Positions 44,848-54,146 of a stretch of 64,000 bases of DNA are shown here, in pieces. Below the pieces are notes generated by a model, which saw only the letters and a program-made list of their open reading frames with translations, had not been told where the DNA came from and did no database searches. Source of the stretch: an uncultured Paracoccaceae bacterium (lineage in GTDB: Bacteria; Pseudomonadota; Alphaproteobacteria; Rhodobacterales; Rhodobacteraceae); assembly GCA_947503935.1 (NCBI GenBank), contig CANNFR010000008.1, forward strand, positions 277,339 to 341,338, written 5' to 3'. Position numbers and translations under genes: made by a program. Every line of letters begins with the position of its first letter. Positions within the stretch are counted from its first letter, which is position 1.

Positions 44848-45891
44848 ATGTTGATGTTTATCCTCCGCCGCATCCTGACGATGCTTCTGACGGCATTTTG
44901 CCTGACCTTCATCGTGTTCTACCTGACGAACCTGCCCCCCAACCTTGAAAAGCTGGCCAAGACCGAAGCCTCGGCCCGGATGACCGATGCCGAGGTGGAA
45001 AGCTGGATCGAGCGTAACGGCTACGGCCAGCCGCTGATCGTGCGCTATGGCGAGTGGCTGGGCGTGGCGCCGGGCTGGACGAATGTCGAAGCCAACGGCA
45101 CCTTGCGCGGGCGCTGCGTGGACCGCGCCGAAGACCGCGAGAATGCCGCGCGGTTCTGCGGCCTGTTGCAGGGCGATTGGGGCACCTCGACCGTTTTCAG
45201 AAACCCGGTCAGCGAGATCATCGCCACCCGGCTGGGCCTGACCGGCATCCTGATGTTCTGGGTGATGGTGCTGATGGTCCCCTCGGCGCTTCTGATCGGC
45301 GTCATGGCCGGCATGCGCGAAGGCTCGCGGTTAGACCGGTCGCTCTCGACCTTTTCCATCGCCACCACGGCGACGCCGGAATATGTGTCGGGCGTGTTCT
45401 TCATCGTGTTTCTTGCCTCGAACGCAGGCGTGCAGATCTTCAAGGGCACGGCCACAAGTGCAATGGACAACATCACGTTCGAGAACTTCTTCCTGCCGGT
45501 CCTGACCATCGCGCTTTATGGCATCGGGTATATCGCCCGGATGACGCGCGCCTCGATGACCGAGGTGATGACCGCGCAATATATCCGCACGGCCCGCCTG
45601 AAAGGCGTGAGCTTCCGCAATGTCGTTCTGAAACACGCCCTGCGAAACGCGCTGATCGCGCCTTTCACGGTGATCATGTTGCAATTCCCGTGGCTCTTGA
45701 ACGGCGTCGTGATCGTCGAGACGCTGTTCAACTACAAGGGCTTCGGCTGGACCTTGGTCCAGGCCGCCAGCAACAACGATATCGAGCTGCTTCTGGCCTG
45801 TTCGGTCGTCGCCGTCTTCGTCGTGCTGGTGACGCAGCTGATCTCGGATATCGGCTACGTCTTCCTGAACCCGCGCATCCGCATCGCCTGA
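44848..45891 (+). CDS. ABC transporter permease, DppB type
   Basis: 347-residue inner-membrane permease. An N-terminal helix (MLMFILRRILTMLLTAF) is followed by an extended periplasmic loop containing two cysteines (GRCVDRAEDRENAARFCG). A C-terminal helical block holds the EAA-type loop ARLKGVSFRNVVLKHALRNA near residue 250. It lies 88 bases after the binding protein gene, beyond a hairpin, and pairs with the unusually large DppC-type permease that follows. Confidence 0.92.
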   Translation: MLMFILRRILTMLLTAFCLTFIVFYLTNLPPNLEKLAKTEASARMTDAEVESWIERNGYGQPLIVRYGEWLGVAPGWTNVEANGTLRGRCVDRAEDRENAARFCGLLQGDWGTSTVFRNPVSEIIATRLGLTGILMFWVMVLMVPSALLIGVMAGMREGSRLDRSLSTFSIATTATPEYVSGVFFIVFLASNAGVQIFKGTATSAMDNITFENFFLPVLTIALYGIGYIARMTRASMTEVMTAQYIRTARLKGVSFRNVVLKHALRNALIAPFTVIMLQFPWLLNGVVIVETLFNYKGFGWTLVQAASNNDIELLLACSVVAVFVVLVTQLISDIGYVFLNPRIRIA

Positions 45892-45904
45892 GGAGGGTCG
45901 AGAT

Positions 45905-47500
45905 ATGGAACCACTGACTTGGGCAGGCTCGCTTGGAGCATTCGTCAACCCCATCGCCGCTGTCGTCTTCGCGACCCTGGCGGTCAGCATCGTCTTGACC
46001 ATCGTGCAATCGACGATGGAGACGGAAAAGTCGCAATTTACCGATCAGGGCGTGGTCGCGGTCGGCGGCAGCGGTGCGCCCGGCCTGCCCTTCCTTCTGG
46101 CCTGCGGCCTGATGGTCTTGTCGCTTTATCTGGCCTTGCTGGCGGTGGAAGCGCCGCTTCGGTGGCTGGGCTTTGCCGAGGGAATGAATCTTGCAGCCTT
46201 CGGCATCGTTGTCGTCTTGGGCATCGCGCTGACCTGGGCCATCTCGGTCTTCGCCCCGCAATCGCTGGGCGAGCGGCTTTTGCCGATCTCGGTGATGGCC
46301 ATGGTGGGGATCATTCTGGTCTATGCCCTGGCCCCCTTCGTGATGCCTGTCGGCGCGGCCGGAATCCTGGGCGAGATGTCGCGGCAATTCCTGCCGGTCT
46401 GGCTGGCTCTGGCCGTGACATTCGGCCTGTCGATGACCTTCAAGCGCAAGCTTGGCCTTTACGGCAAGCTCTTCGACAGCACGATCGGCATGATCGGGTT
46501 CGGCCTGGTGATGTTCTGGGTCTTCACCGCCTTCTTTGCCGATTTCGTCGCCACGCATGACCCCCTGACGCAGCTTTCGGGCATGAAAAACAAGGACCCC
46601 GGCACGCCGGTTCCCGACGGGCTGACAGTCTATGCGCATTACCTTCTGGGCGGCGACAACCTGGCGCGTGACGTCTTCAGCCGGATGGTGATGGGCGCGC
46701 GCGAGGTGCTGAAGATCGCGCCTGCGGCCACGATATTCGCCTTCATGGTCGGCATCACGCTGGGCCTGCCTGCGGGTTATTTCGGCGGTGCGCTCGACAC
46801 GGTTCTGACCTTTCTGGCCAACCTGGTTCTGGCCTTTCCGGTCATCTTGCTGTTCTACCTGCTGGTTACGCCCGAGATTATCGAGACCGGCATCCCCATC
46901 TATCTGGCGGCGGTCCTCTTCCTCTTTCCGATCATCTTCCTCGTGATCCTCTGGAACAGCCGATACTACACCCAGCCGATGGTGCGGAACGTCTATGTCG
47001 GCATCACGCTGGTGGTGGGCTTCTGGCTTTATGCAGGGCTGGCTTTCGATGCAGACCCACTCGGCATCATCTCGATGCCGCCGAACATTCTGATCGTCTT
47101 CGTTTCGGTCGTCTTCGTGAACGCGCCCACCGTCTTCCGGATCGTGCGTGGCATCGTCTTGGACATCAAGACGCGCGATTACGTCGCCGCCGGCCAGACC
47201 CGTGGCGAAGGCCCCTGGTACATCATGCTGTGGGAGATCCTGCCCAATGCGCGCGGGCCGCTGATCGTCGATTTCTGCCTGCGCATCGGCTACACCACGA
47301 TCCTTCTGGGCACCTTGGGCTTCTTTGGCCTCGGCGTCAGCCCCGAAAGCCCCGATTGGGGGTCCACCATCGATCAGGGGCGGCGGCTGATCTCGATCGC
47401 GCCGCACCCTGCCCTCGTGCCCGCCCTGGCCTTGATGAGCATGGTGCTGGGCCTGAACCTGCTGGCCGACGGCCTGCGCGAAGAAAGCCTGAGGGATTGA
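45905..47500 (+). CDS. ABC transporter permease, DppC type, enlarged
   Basis: 531-residue permease, about 230 residues longer than usual DppC. The first ~175 residues hold about five extra hydrophobic segments of unknown function, before a conventional DppC-like part starting near residue 185 (DNLARDVFSRMVMGAREVLK). A further hydrophobic insertion (about residues 320-400, LAAVLFLFPIIFLVIL) splits the core before the EAA loop (AAGQTRGEGPWYIMLWEILPNA). The C-terminal LGFFGLGVSPESPDWG is canonical. Confidence 0.88.
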   Translation: MEPLTWAGSLGAFVNPIAAVVFATLAVSIVLTIVQSTMETEKSQFTDQGVVAVGGSGAPGLPFLLACGLMVLSLYLALLAVEAPLRWLGFAEGMNLAAFGIVVVLGIALTWAISVFAPQSLGERLLPISVMAMVGIILVYALAPFVMPVGAAGILGEMSRQFLPVWLALAVTFGLSMTFKRKLGLYGKLFDSTIGMIGFGLVMFWVFTAFFADFVATHDPLTQLSGMKNKDPGTPVPDGLTVYAHYLLGGDNLARDVFSRMVMGAREVLKIAPAATIFAFMVGITLGLPAGYFGGALDTVLTFLANLVLAFPVILLFYLLVTPEIIETGIPIYLAAVLFLFPIIFLVILWNSRYYTQPMVRNVYVGITLVVGFWLYAGLAFDADPLGIISMPPNILIVFVSVVFVNAPTVFRIVRGIVLDIKTRDYVAAGQTRGEGPWYIMLWEILPNARGPLIVDFCLRIGYTTILLGTLGFFGLGVSPESPDWGSTIDQGRRLISIAPHPALVPALALMSMVLGLNLLADGLREESLRD

Positions 47501-47503
47501 TCC

Positions 47504-49615
47504 ATGGTTGATGTCATCGCCGAAGAACAAAAGCTCGATCTCGACACCTATGACGGCCCGATCCTCGAGATTGAGAATCTCTCGATCTCGTTCTTCACGC
47601 GCCTGCGCGAGATACCGGCAGTCATGGATTTCTCCTGCACCGTCATGCCGGGCGAGGCTATGGGCCTTGTGGGCGAAAGCGGCTGCGGCAAGTCGACTGT
47701 GGCCCTGGGCGTCATGCAGGACCTGGGCAAGAACGGCCGCATCGTGGGCGGCACGATCAAGTACAGGGGCCGTGATCTGACCCATATGACCAGCGAGGAA
47801 CTGCGCCATATCCGTGGCAAGGAAATCGCGATGATCTATCAGGAGCCGATGGCCTCGCTGAACCCCGCGATGCGGATCGGGCGGCAGCTGATGGAAGTGC
47901 CGATGATCCATGAGGGGATCGGCGCCAACGAGGCCAGAAAGCGCGCGCTTGAGGTGGTGACGGATGTGCGCCTGCCCGACCCCGCGCGCATTCTGGACGC
48001 CTTCCCGCATCAATTGTCGGGCGGTCAGCAGCAGCGCATCGTGATCGCGATGGCGCTGATGTCGAAGCCGTCGCTTTTGATCCTGGATGAGCCGACGACG
48101 GCCCTGGATGTGACGGTTGAGGCCGCCGTCGTCGATCTGGTCAAGGATCTGGGCAAGAAATACGGCACCTCGATGCTGTTCATCAGCCACAACCTTGGGC
48201 TGGTGCTGGAAACCTGCAACCGGCTTTGTGTGATGTATTCCGGCGAGGCGGTGGAAACCGGCAGCATCAAAAGCGTCTTCGACATGATGCAGCACCCCTA
48301 TACCCAGGCGCTTTTCCGGTCGATCCCGCTGCCGGGCGCCGACAAGAACGCGGCCCCCCTGGTCGCCATACCCGGCAACTTCCCCCTGCCGCATGAGCGG
48401 CCGCAGGGCTGCAATTTCGGGCCCCGCTGCGAATATTTTGAGGCCGGGCGCTGCGATGCAGGCGATATCCCTATGTTCGACGTGCCCCAGGATGACCGCC
48501 ACGAAACACGGTGTTTGCGGTTTTCCGAGATCGACTGGAACAAGCCCCGCGAAAAATCCGTCACCACGGAAAAGACCGAGGTGGGCAAGGTTGTCCTCAA
48601 GATGGAGGACCTCAAGAAGTATTACGAGGTTTCGAGCGGCATGTTCGGCGGCGGCAACACCAAGGTGGTGAAGGCCAACGAGACGCTCAGCTTTGAGGCG
48701 CGCGAGGGCGAGACGCTGGCCATCGTGGGCGAGTCGGGCTGCGGCAAATCGACCTTCGCCAAGGTGCTGATGGGGCTTGAGACGGCGACGTCTGGGCAAA
48801 TTCTGCTCTATAATCAGGACATTCAGGACACCCCGATTGAGCACCGGTCGACCGACACGGTGTCCTCCGTGCAGATGGTGTTCCAGAACCCGTTCGACAC
48901 GCTGAACCCCTCAATGACCGTGGGTCGCCAGATCATCCGCGCCCTGGAGATCTTCGGTGAAGGCAATTCCGACCAGGAACGCCGCGACCGCATGCTGGAA
49001 CTCCTCGACCTGGTGAAGCTGCCGCGCGAGTTTGGCGACCGCATGCCGCGTCAGCTGTCAGGCGGTCAAAAGCAGCGCGTGGGCATTGCGCGTGCCTTTG
49101 CAGGCGGCGCCAAGATCGTGGTGGCCGATGAGCCCGTCAGCGCGCTTGACGTGTCGGTTCAGGCCGCCGTGACAGACCTTCTGATGGAGATTCAGCGCCA
49201 GAACCAGACCACGCTTTTGTTCATCAGCCATGACCTCTCGATCGTGCGCTACCTCGCCGACCGGGTGATGGTGATGTATCTGGGCCATGTGGTCGAGATC
49301 GGCAGCACCGACGATGTCTTCGCACCGCCCTACCACCCCTATACCGAGGCGCTGCTGTCAGCCGTGCCCATTGCCGATACTCGCGTGAAGAAAAAGCGCA
49401 TCGTGCTGGAGGGCGATATCCCCTCGGCCATGAACCCGCCCCCCGGCTGTCCGTTCCAAACGCGCTGCCGCTGGAAGTCGGAAGTGCCAGGCGGGCTCTG
49501 CGAGAAAGAGGTGCCGCCGATGGTCGACCTCTCCACCGGCCATCAGATCAAGTGCCACCTGTCGGCGGATGTTCTCGACCAGATGGAGCCGGTGATCGAG
49601 ATCGTGGGGGAGTGA
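47504..49615 (+). CDS. ABC transporter ATP-binding protein, fused DppD-DppF type
   Basis: 703-residue double ATPase. Domain 1: GESGCGKS near residue 62, LSGGQQQR near 172, LLILDEPTTALD near 194, then the oligopeptide-type Cys-rich segment PQGCNFGPRCEYFEAGRCDAG. Domain 2: GESGCGKS near 410, LSGGQKQRVGIARAF near 517, VADEPVSALD, and again a terminal CPFQTRCRWK-type segment. It starts 3 bases after the permease stop and completes the importer. Confidence 0.93.
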   Translation: MVDVIAEEQKLDLDTYDGPILEIENLSISFFTRLREIPAVMDFSCTVMPGEAMGLVGESGCGKSTVALGVMQDLGKNGRIVGGTIKYRGRDLTHMTSEELRHIRGKEIAMIYQEPMASLNPAMRIGRQLMEVPMIHEGIGANEARKRALEVVTDVRLPDPARILDAFPHQLSGGQQQRIVIAMALMSKPSLLILDEPTTALDVTVEAAVVDLVKDLGKKYGTSMLFISHNLGLVLETCNRLCVMYSGEAVETGSIKSVFDMMQHPYTQALFRSIPLPGADKNAAPLVAIPGNFPLPHERPQGCNFGPRCEYFEAGRCDAGDIPMFDVPQDDRHETRCLRFSEIDWNKPREKSVTTEKTEVGKVVLKMEDLKKYYEVSSGMFGGGNTKVVKANETLSFEAREGETLAIVGESGCGKSTFAKVLMGLETATSGQILLYNQDIQDTPIEHRSTDTVSSVQMVFQNPFDTLNPSMTVGRQIIRALEIFGEGNSDQERRDRMLELLDLVKLPREFGDRMPRQLSGGQKQRVGIARAFAGGAKIVVADEPVSALDVSVQAAVTDLLMEIQRQNQTTLLFISHDLSIVRYLADRVMVMYLGHVVEIGSTDDVFAPPYHPYTEALLSAVPIADTRVKKKRIVLEGDIPSAMNPPPGCPFQTRCRWKSEVPGGLCEKEVPPMVDLSTGHQIKCHLSADVLDQMEPVIEIVGE

Positions 49616-49624
49616 GCCACCTAT

Positions 49625-50200
49625 ATGTCGAACGAGACGAATGAGGATTTCGGACCAGAGATCAGGCAATGGCTCTCAGACCAAGGGAGCAATGAAGATC
49701 GTGCGGATTTCCTGCCAGATTTTCTTGTTTGGCAGGGGTCGGCGGTCATCGTTGAACTGAATGATGATCTTTTACCACTGAAGACAGATGGAAAGTGGGT
49801 CATCTTGATGTGGCCCACGGAGGAAGAGGCCCGAAATTCTCTGGACGGGTCGCCGCTGGTTGAACTTGGACCGGACGACACCCTGAGTTTCAAGACACTT
49901 ACGCTGGATCATATCGAAGCGAAGACGATCCCCTATCTTGTCGAGAACGGTGAACTTCTGGGGGCTTTTCCGTGCAAAGACATGACCTGCAACTACTACG
50001 AAGCGACCGAGTTCAAAAAACGGATTGCCAGCTGCAAACGCATCAAGCACCTTTTGGATGGGCATGATGCAGGCAAACTTACACCTGCCGAGCAGCGCGA
50101 GTTCGACAACATGTTTCAGTTGCGGCTGAAAGCCGATATCGATCTGCGCGACCGGGTCCGGGAAAAGCTAAAGGCGCAGCGGGCCGTCAAGAGCCTTTGA
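49625..50200 (+). CDS. Hypothetical cytoplasmic protein
   Basis: 191-residue protein with no signal peptide or membrane helix and no family I recognise. The N-terminal part is acidic; a middle region WVILMWPTEEEARNSLDG and LSFKTLTLDHIEAKTIPYL looks alpha/beta; the C-terminal third is helical and charged. It starts 9 bases after the ATPase stop and could be co-transcribed, but its base composition is lower in GC than its neighbours. It may be an acquired gene trapped between two transporter operons facing each other. Confidence 0.7.
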   Translation: MSNETNEDFGPEIRQWLSDQGSNEDRADFLPDFLVWQGSAVIVELNDDLLPLKTDGKWVILMWPTEEEARNSLDGSPLVELGPDDTLSFKTLTLDHIEAKTIPYLVENGELLGAFPCKDMTCNYYEATEFKKRIASCKRIKHLLDGHDAGKLTPAEQREFDNMFQLRLKADIDLRDRVREKLKAQRAVKSL

Positions 50201-50209
50201 TACCCCAGA

Positions 50210-51298
50210 TCATCGATGCAAAAGCGAGATCCCATCGGCGAAGATCTGCACCTTCTCGGGCGGGGCGGCCAATTTGACAACTGTGCCGCGCAGGCCGTGG
50301 TGAATGCCTGACAGTTTGGCGATGACCGGGTCGCGGCCCTCTTGCGGTTCGAAGTAAAGCTGGGTCACTTCGCCCAGCTTCTCCGTGATGTTCACCTTAC
50401 CGGTAAAGCAGCAATCATCCTCGCCGCCCGGCATGAAGTCCTCAGGCCGGATGCCGATATTCACGTCGCGGCCCTGATCTGCGTCGGTGGTGGGCACCGC
50501 GGAATAGGCCTTCACGCCGTTCTCAAGCGTTACCTCGGTCCGCGCGCCGGTGGCAGTGACCTTTCCGGGGATCAGGTTCATCGCCGGGCTGCCGATGAAC
50601 TGCGCCACGAATTCGTTCTGCGGTCGCTCATACAGTTCCAGAGGTGAGCCGACCTGGCTGATCCCGCCGCCCGCCAGCACCACGATGCGGCTGGCCAATG
50701 TCATCGCCTCGACCTGGTCGTGGGTCACGTAGATCATGGTGCGGTCGGGCATGGATTCCTTCAGCTGAGCGATCTCGATCCGCGTGGCAACACGCAAGGC
50801 GGCGTCGAGGTTCGACAGCGGTTCGTCGAACAAGAACACCTTGGGGTCGCGCACGATGGCCCGGCCAATCGCCACCCGCTGCCGCTGACCGCCAGAGAGG
50901 GCCTTGGGCAGACGATCGAGATAGGGATCAAGCTGCAGGATCTTGGCGGCCTTCTCGACCGCCTCACTAATCTCGGCATCCGATTTCTTGGCGATCTTCA
51001 GCGCGAACGACATGTTGTCGCGCACCGTCATATGCGGGTAGAGCGCGTAGCTCTGGAACACCATGGCGATGCCGCGCTGCGCAGGCGGCACGTCATTCAC
51101 CTTGACCCCGTCGATCTCAAGCGTGCCGCCGGTGATCTTTTCCAGCCCCGCAATCATCCTCAGAAGCGTGGATTTCCCGCAACCCGAGGGGCCCACAAAC
51201 ACGATCAACTCGCCCGCCTTGATATCAAGGTTGATATTCGACAGGACCTGAACCTCGCCATAAGCCTTGGCGACGTCGGTCAGTTTCAGATCGGCCAT
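50210..51298 (-). CDS. aglK: Alpha-glucoside ABC transporter ATP-binding protein
   Basis: 362-residue MalK/UgpC-type ATPase: Walker A GPSGCGKS at residues 36-43, signature LSGGQRQRVAIGRA near 135, Walker B VFLFDEPLSNLD near 155, the H-loop YVTHDQVEA near 192, and a C-terminal OB-type regulatory domain (NIGIRPEDF). Last gene of the aglEFGAK operon, after the glucosidase gene by 27 bases. It energises the AglF/AglG channel. Confidence 0.93.
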   Translation of the reverse strand: MADLKLTDVAKAYGEVQVLSNINLDIKAGELIVFVGPSGCGKSTLLRMIAGLEKITGGTLEIDGVKVNDVPPAQRGIAMVFQSYALYPHMTVRDNMSFALKIAKKSDAEISEAVEKAAKILQLDPYLDRLPKALSGGQRQRVAIGRAIVRDPKVFLFDEPLSNLDAALRVATRIEIAQLKESMPDRTMIYVTHDQVEAMTLASRIVVLAGGGISQVGSPLELYERPQNEFVAQFIGSPAMNLIPGKVTATGARTEVTLENGVKAYSAVPTTDADQGRDVNIGIRPEDFMPGGEDDCCFTGKVNITEKLGEVTQLYFEPQEGRDPVIAKLSGIHHGLRGTVVKLAAPPEKVQIFADGISLLHR

Positions 51299-51325
51299 AT
51301 CTCCCCTCCCTTTTCTTCTGTTCGT

Positions 51326-52987
51326 TCACTCGGCCACGGCAAAATAGGCCTGCCACGGCGGTAGAGTGATGCCTTTGTCATTCACGACGGCCTGGAACGG
51401 CACACCCTGATCTTGCCGCCAGTTCCCTTCTGGTAGTTCAACCGGATGGGCCATCGCCGACATGTTGAAAGCGGCAAAGATGCGGTCGCCCTCATGCTCG
51501 CGGATCAGCGACAGATAATCATCTCGCGCCTCGACGATTTCCAACGTGCCCTTGGCGAAGGCCGGATAGGCTTTTCGAAAGGCGATCATCTGCTTGTAGA
51601 AGGCGAGGGTTGAGCCCTCCTCGCGCTCCTGACGACCAACGGCGCGGTCGAGGTGTTCGACCGCCATCGGCAACCAGGGCTTGGCATCGGTGAACCCGCC
51701 CATCTGGTTGTCCTGGACCCAGGGCATCGGCGTGCGGCAGCCGTCGCGGCCACGGAATTTGGGCCAAAAGCGGATGCCGTAAGGGTCCTGCAGATCCTCG
51801 AAGGCCACATACGCCTCGGTCAGGCCCAGCTCCTCACCCTGATAAAGGCAGGCCGACCCGCGGATCGACAGAAGGAGGGCCACATAAAGGCGCAACGCAT
51901 CCTCGGACAGGTTCCACCGCGAGGGGTGACGCACCACGTCATGGTTCGAAAACGCCCAACACGCCCAGCCGTCGCCCACGATCTCTTCATAGGTGTTGAG
52001 AACCTCGGCGACGCGTTTGCCGGTCGGTGCGATGGGGGCCAGAAACTCAAACCCATAGCACATATGCACCTTGTCGCCGCCCGAAGTATATTCGGCCTGA
52101 ATCTGCATGCCGTATTGGCCGTCACCGACCTCGCCCACCGCAGTGACAGCGGGGTACTCATCCATCAAGGCGCGCAGGCGGCGGAGAAACTCAAGATTCT
52201 CGGGCCGGTTCTTGTCGTAGAGGTGATCTTGCCAGTTATAAGGATTGACCGAGGGCGCAATGGTGGCGCTGCGCTTTTCGGGGTCAAGCGCGGGGTTGTC
52301 GCGCAATTCGGGATCGTGGAAGTAGAAATTGATCGTATCCAGGCGAAACCCGTCGACGCCGCGATCCAGCCAATAGCGGGCGGTGGCCAACAGCTCTTCC
52401 TGGACCTCGGGGTTGTGCAGGTTCAGGTCCGGCTGCTCGGACAGGAAGTTGTGCAGATAATACTGCATCCGCCCGCCATCCCATTGCCAGGCCGATCCGC
52501 CGAAGATGCTGAGCCAGTTGTTCGGCGGCGTGCCGTCAGGCTTGGCATCGGCCCAAACGTACCAGTCGGATTTCGGGCAGTCGCGGCTTGAGCGGCTTTC
52601 CTTGAACCAGGGATGCTGGTCGGAGGTATGGCTGAGCACGAGGTCGATCAGAACCCTCAGGCCCAGCTCATGCGCGCGGTGCACCAGCGCGTCGAAATCG
52701 CCCAGCGTGCCAAACAGCGGATCGACATCGCGGTAATCCGAGACGTCATAGCCGAAATCCAGCATCGGCGACTTGAAGAAGGGTGACACCCAGATCGCAT
52801 CCACCCCAAGCGAGGCCACATGCGGCAGCCGGTGGATGATGCCCGAAAGGTCGCCCACCCCGTCGCCATTCGAATCCTGATAGCTGCGGGGATAGATCTG
52901 ATAGATCACCGCACCGCGCCACCAATCGCGATCCACGGGAAGTTGTACCGGCTCAGGCGCCTGCATTGACGGAAACATTGTGTTCAT
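51326..52987 (-). CDS. aglA: Alpha-glucosidase (GH13)
   Basis: 553-residue oligo-1,6/alpha-glucosidase-type GH13 enzyme cleaving imported alpha-glucosides such as sucrose, maltose or trehalose. Catalytic residues are Asp217 (GFRLDTIN), Glu286 (AVGEVGD) and Asp350 (FSNHDVVR). YQIYPRSYQDSNGDGVGDL is the family N-terminal signature. No signal peptide is present, so hydrolysis is cytoplasmic. The start MNTMFPS at 52987 lies 5 bases after the aglG stop. Confidence 0.94.
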   Translation of the reverse strand: MNTMFPSMQAPEPVQLPVDRDWWRGAVIYQIYPRSYQDSNGDGVGDLSGIIHRLPHVASLGVDAIWVSPFFKSPMLDFGYDVSDYRDVDPLFGTLGDFDALVHRAHELGLRVLIDLVLSHTSDQHPWFKESRSSRDCPKSDWYVWADAKPDGTPPNNWLSIFGGSAWQWDGGRMQYYLHNFLSEQPDLNLHNPEVQEELLATARYWLDRGVDGFRLDTINFYFHDPELRDNPALDPEKRSATIAPSVNPYNWQDHLYDKNRPENLEFLRRLRALMDEYPAVTAVGEVGDGQYGMQIQAEYTSGGDKVHMCYGFEFLAPIAPTGKRVAEVLNTYEEIVGDGWACWAFSNHDVVRHPSRWNLSEDALRLYVALLLSIRGSACLYQGEELGLTEAYVAFEDLQDPYGIRFWPKFRGRDGCRTPMPWVQDNQMGGFTDAKPWLPMAVEHLDRAVGRQEREEGSTLAFYKQMIAFRKAYPAFAKGTLEIVEARDDYLSLIREHEGDRIFAAFNMSAMAHPVELPEGNWRQDQGVPFQAVVNDKGITLPPWQAYFAVAE

Positions 52988-52992
52988 AGCCT

Positions 52993-54132
52993 TTATTTCA
53001 CCGAACCTGCGAGGAGACCGCGCACCAAAAAGCGTTGCATCAAGAAGAACACCGCGACCGGCACAGCGATCGAGACAAAAGCCGAGGTGGCGAGAATTTC
53101 CCATTGCCCGCCGCGCGAGCCAAGTAGGTTCACCAGCCGGCCGGTCAGCACCAACGTCTCGTCATCGGTGCCTAAGAAGACCAGCGCCACCAGAAGGTCG
53201 TTCCAGGTCCAGAGGAACTGGAAGATCGCGAACGAGGCAAGCGCAGGGAAGCTGAGCGGCAGCACAATCTTGGTGAAGACCTGGAAGTCGGTCGCGCCAT
53301 CGACCTTGGCGTTCTCGATGATGTCGCGCGGCAGGCCGACCATGTAGTTGCGCAAGAGGTAAATGGCGAGCGGCAGGCCAAAGCCGGTATGCGCCAGCCA
53401 GACGCCGAGATAGCCCTTGCCGATACCCACCGCGTTATGCAGCTGCAGAAGCGGGATCAGCGCCAGTTGCAACGGCACGACCAGCAGGCCGACGACCGCT
53501 GCGACCAGAAGCGCGCGGCCCGGAAACTCCATCCAGGCCAGCGCATAGGCCGCGAAGGCTGCGATCAGGATCGGGATGATCGTGGCCGGGATCGCCACAG
53601 TCAGCGTGTTGATGAAACTCTGCCCGACCCCCGACGCCGCAGTCGAGGAAAACAGCACATTGCGGTAGTTCTCAAAGGTGAATTCCGGCGGAGTTTCGGC
53701 CAGCGAGAAGATGCGCGGAAGCCGCTCGCCCGCAAAGCTTTCGGGCCCGGACAATTCGAACCGCCCGGTTTCGGACACTGTCAGCGTGACGCCGTCGCCC
53801 AGATCGACGACAGCACCCGCCTCGTAAGCGTTCGGCTCACGCGAGCTGGTGCCCCAGGCGCCGACTGTCGCATCGGTCACGGGAAACAGCTCGCCCTCGA
53901 TCACATAGCGCCCGTCGCGCAGCTCCTCCTCGCCCGCGACACGGATCGCGGGCACCTGCCGCTCTTGCTTCGACAGGGCCGACCACCAACCGCTGGTGGA
54001 AATCTGATCGGCGGTGCGGAACGACGAGACGAAGAGACCCACGGTGGGAAAGAGCCACGCCGCAACCAAAAGCACGACCGATATCTGTACGACCCAGTTG
54101 AGAGCTGATTTTCTTCCGGCGATGTTGTCCAT
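52993..54132 (-). CDS. aglG: Alpha-glucoside ABC transporter permease AglG
   Basis: 379-residue MalG-type permease. After an N-terminal helix comes a long periplasmic domain (about residues 40-150, ELFPVTDATVGAWGTSS), typical of AglG and longer than in MalG. The core helices follow, with the EAA loop ENAKVDGATDFQVFTKIVLPLS near residue 285. The C-terminal LMQRFLVRGLLAGSVK is canonical for sugar permeases. It pairs with AglF, upstream by 14 bases. Confidence 0.93.
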   Translation of the reverse strand: MDNIAGRKSALNWVVQISVVLLVAAWLFPTVGLFVSSFRTADQISTSGWWSALSKQERQVPAIRVAGEEELRDGRYVIEGELFPVTDATVGAWGTSSREPNAYEAGAVVDLGDGVTLTVSETGRFELSGPESFAGERLPRIFSLAETPPEFTFENYRNVLFSSTAASGVGQSFINTLTVAIPATIIPILIAAFAAYALAWMEFPGRALLVAAVVGLLVVPLQLALIPLLQLHNAVGIGKGYLGVWLAHTGFGLPLAIYLLRNYMVGLPRDIIENAKVDGATDFQVFTKIVLPLSFPALASFAIFQFLWTWNDLLVALVFLGTDDETLVLTGRLVNLLGSRGGQWEILATSAFVSIAVPVAVFFLMQRFLVRGLLAGSVK

Positions 54133-54146
54133 GTCCCCGTCCCCCC

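Noticed and set aside
45728..48844. Open frame of over 1000 codons on the minus strand
   Set aside because: It is antisense to the permease and ATPase genes, is rich in His, Arg, Gln and Asp typical of antisense frames in GC-rich DNA, and shows no domain.
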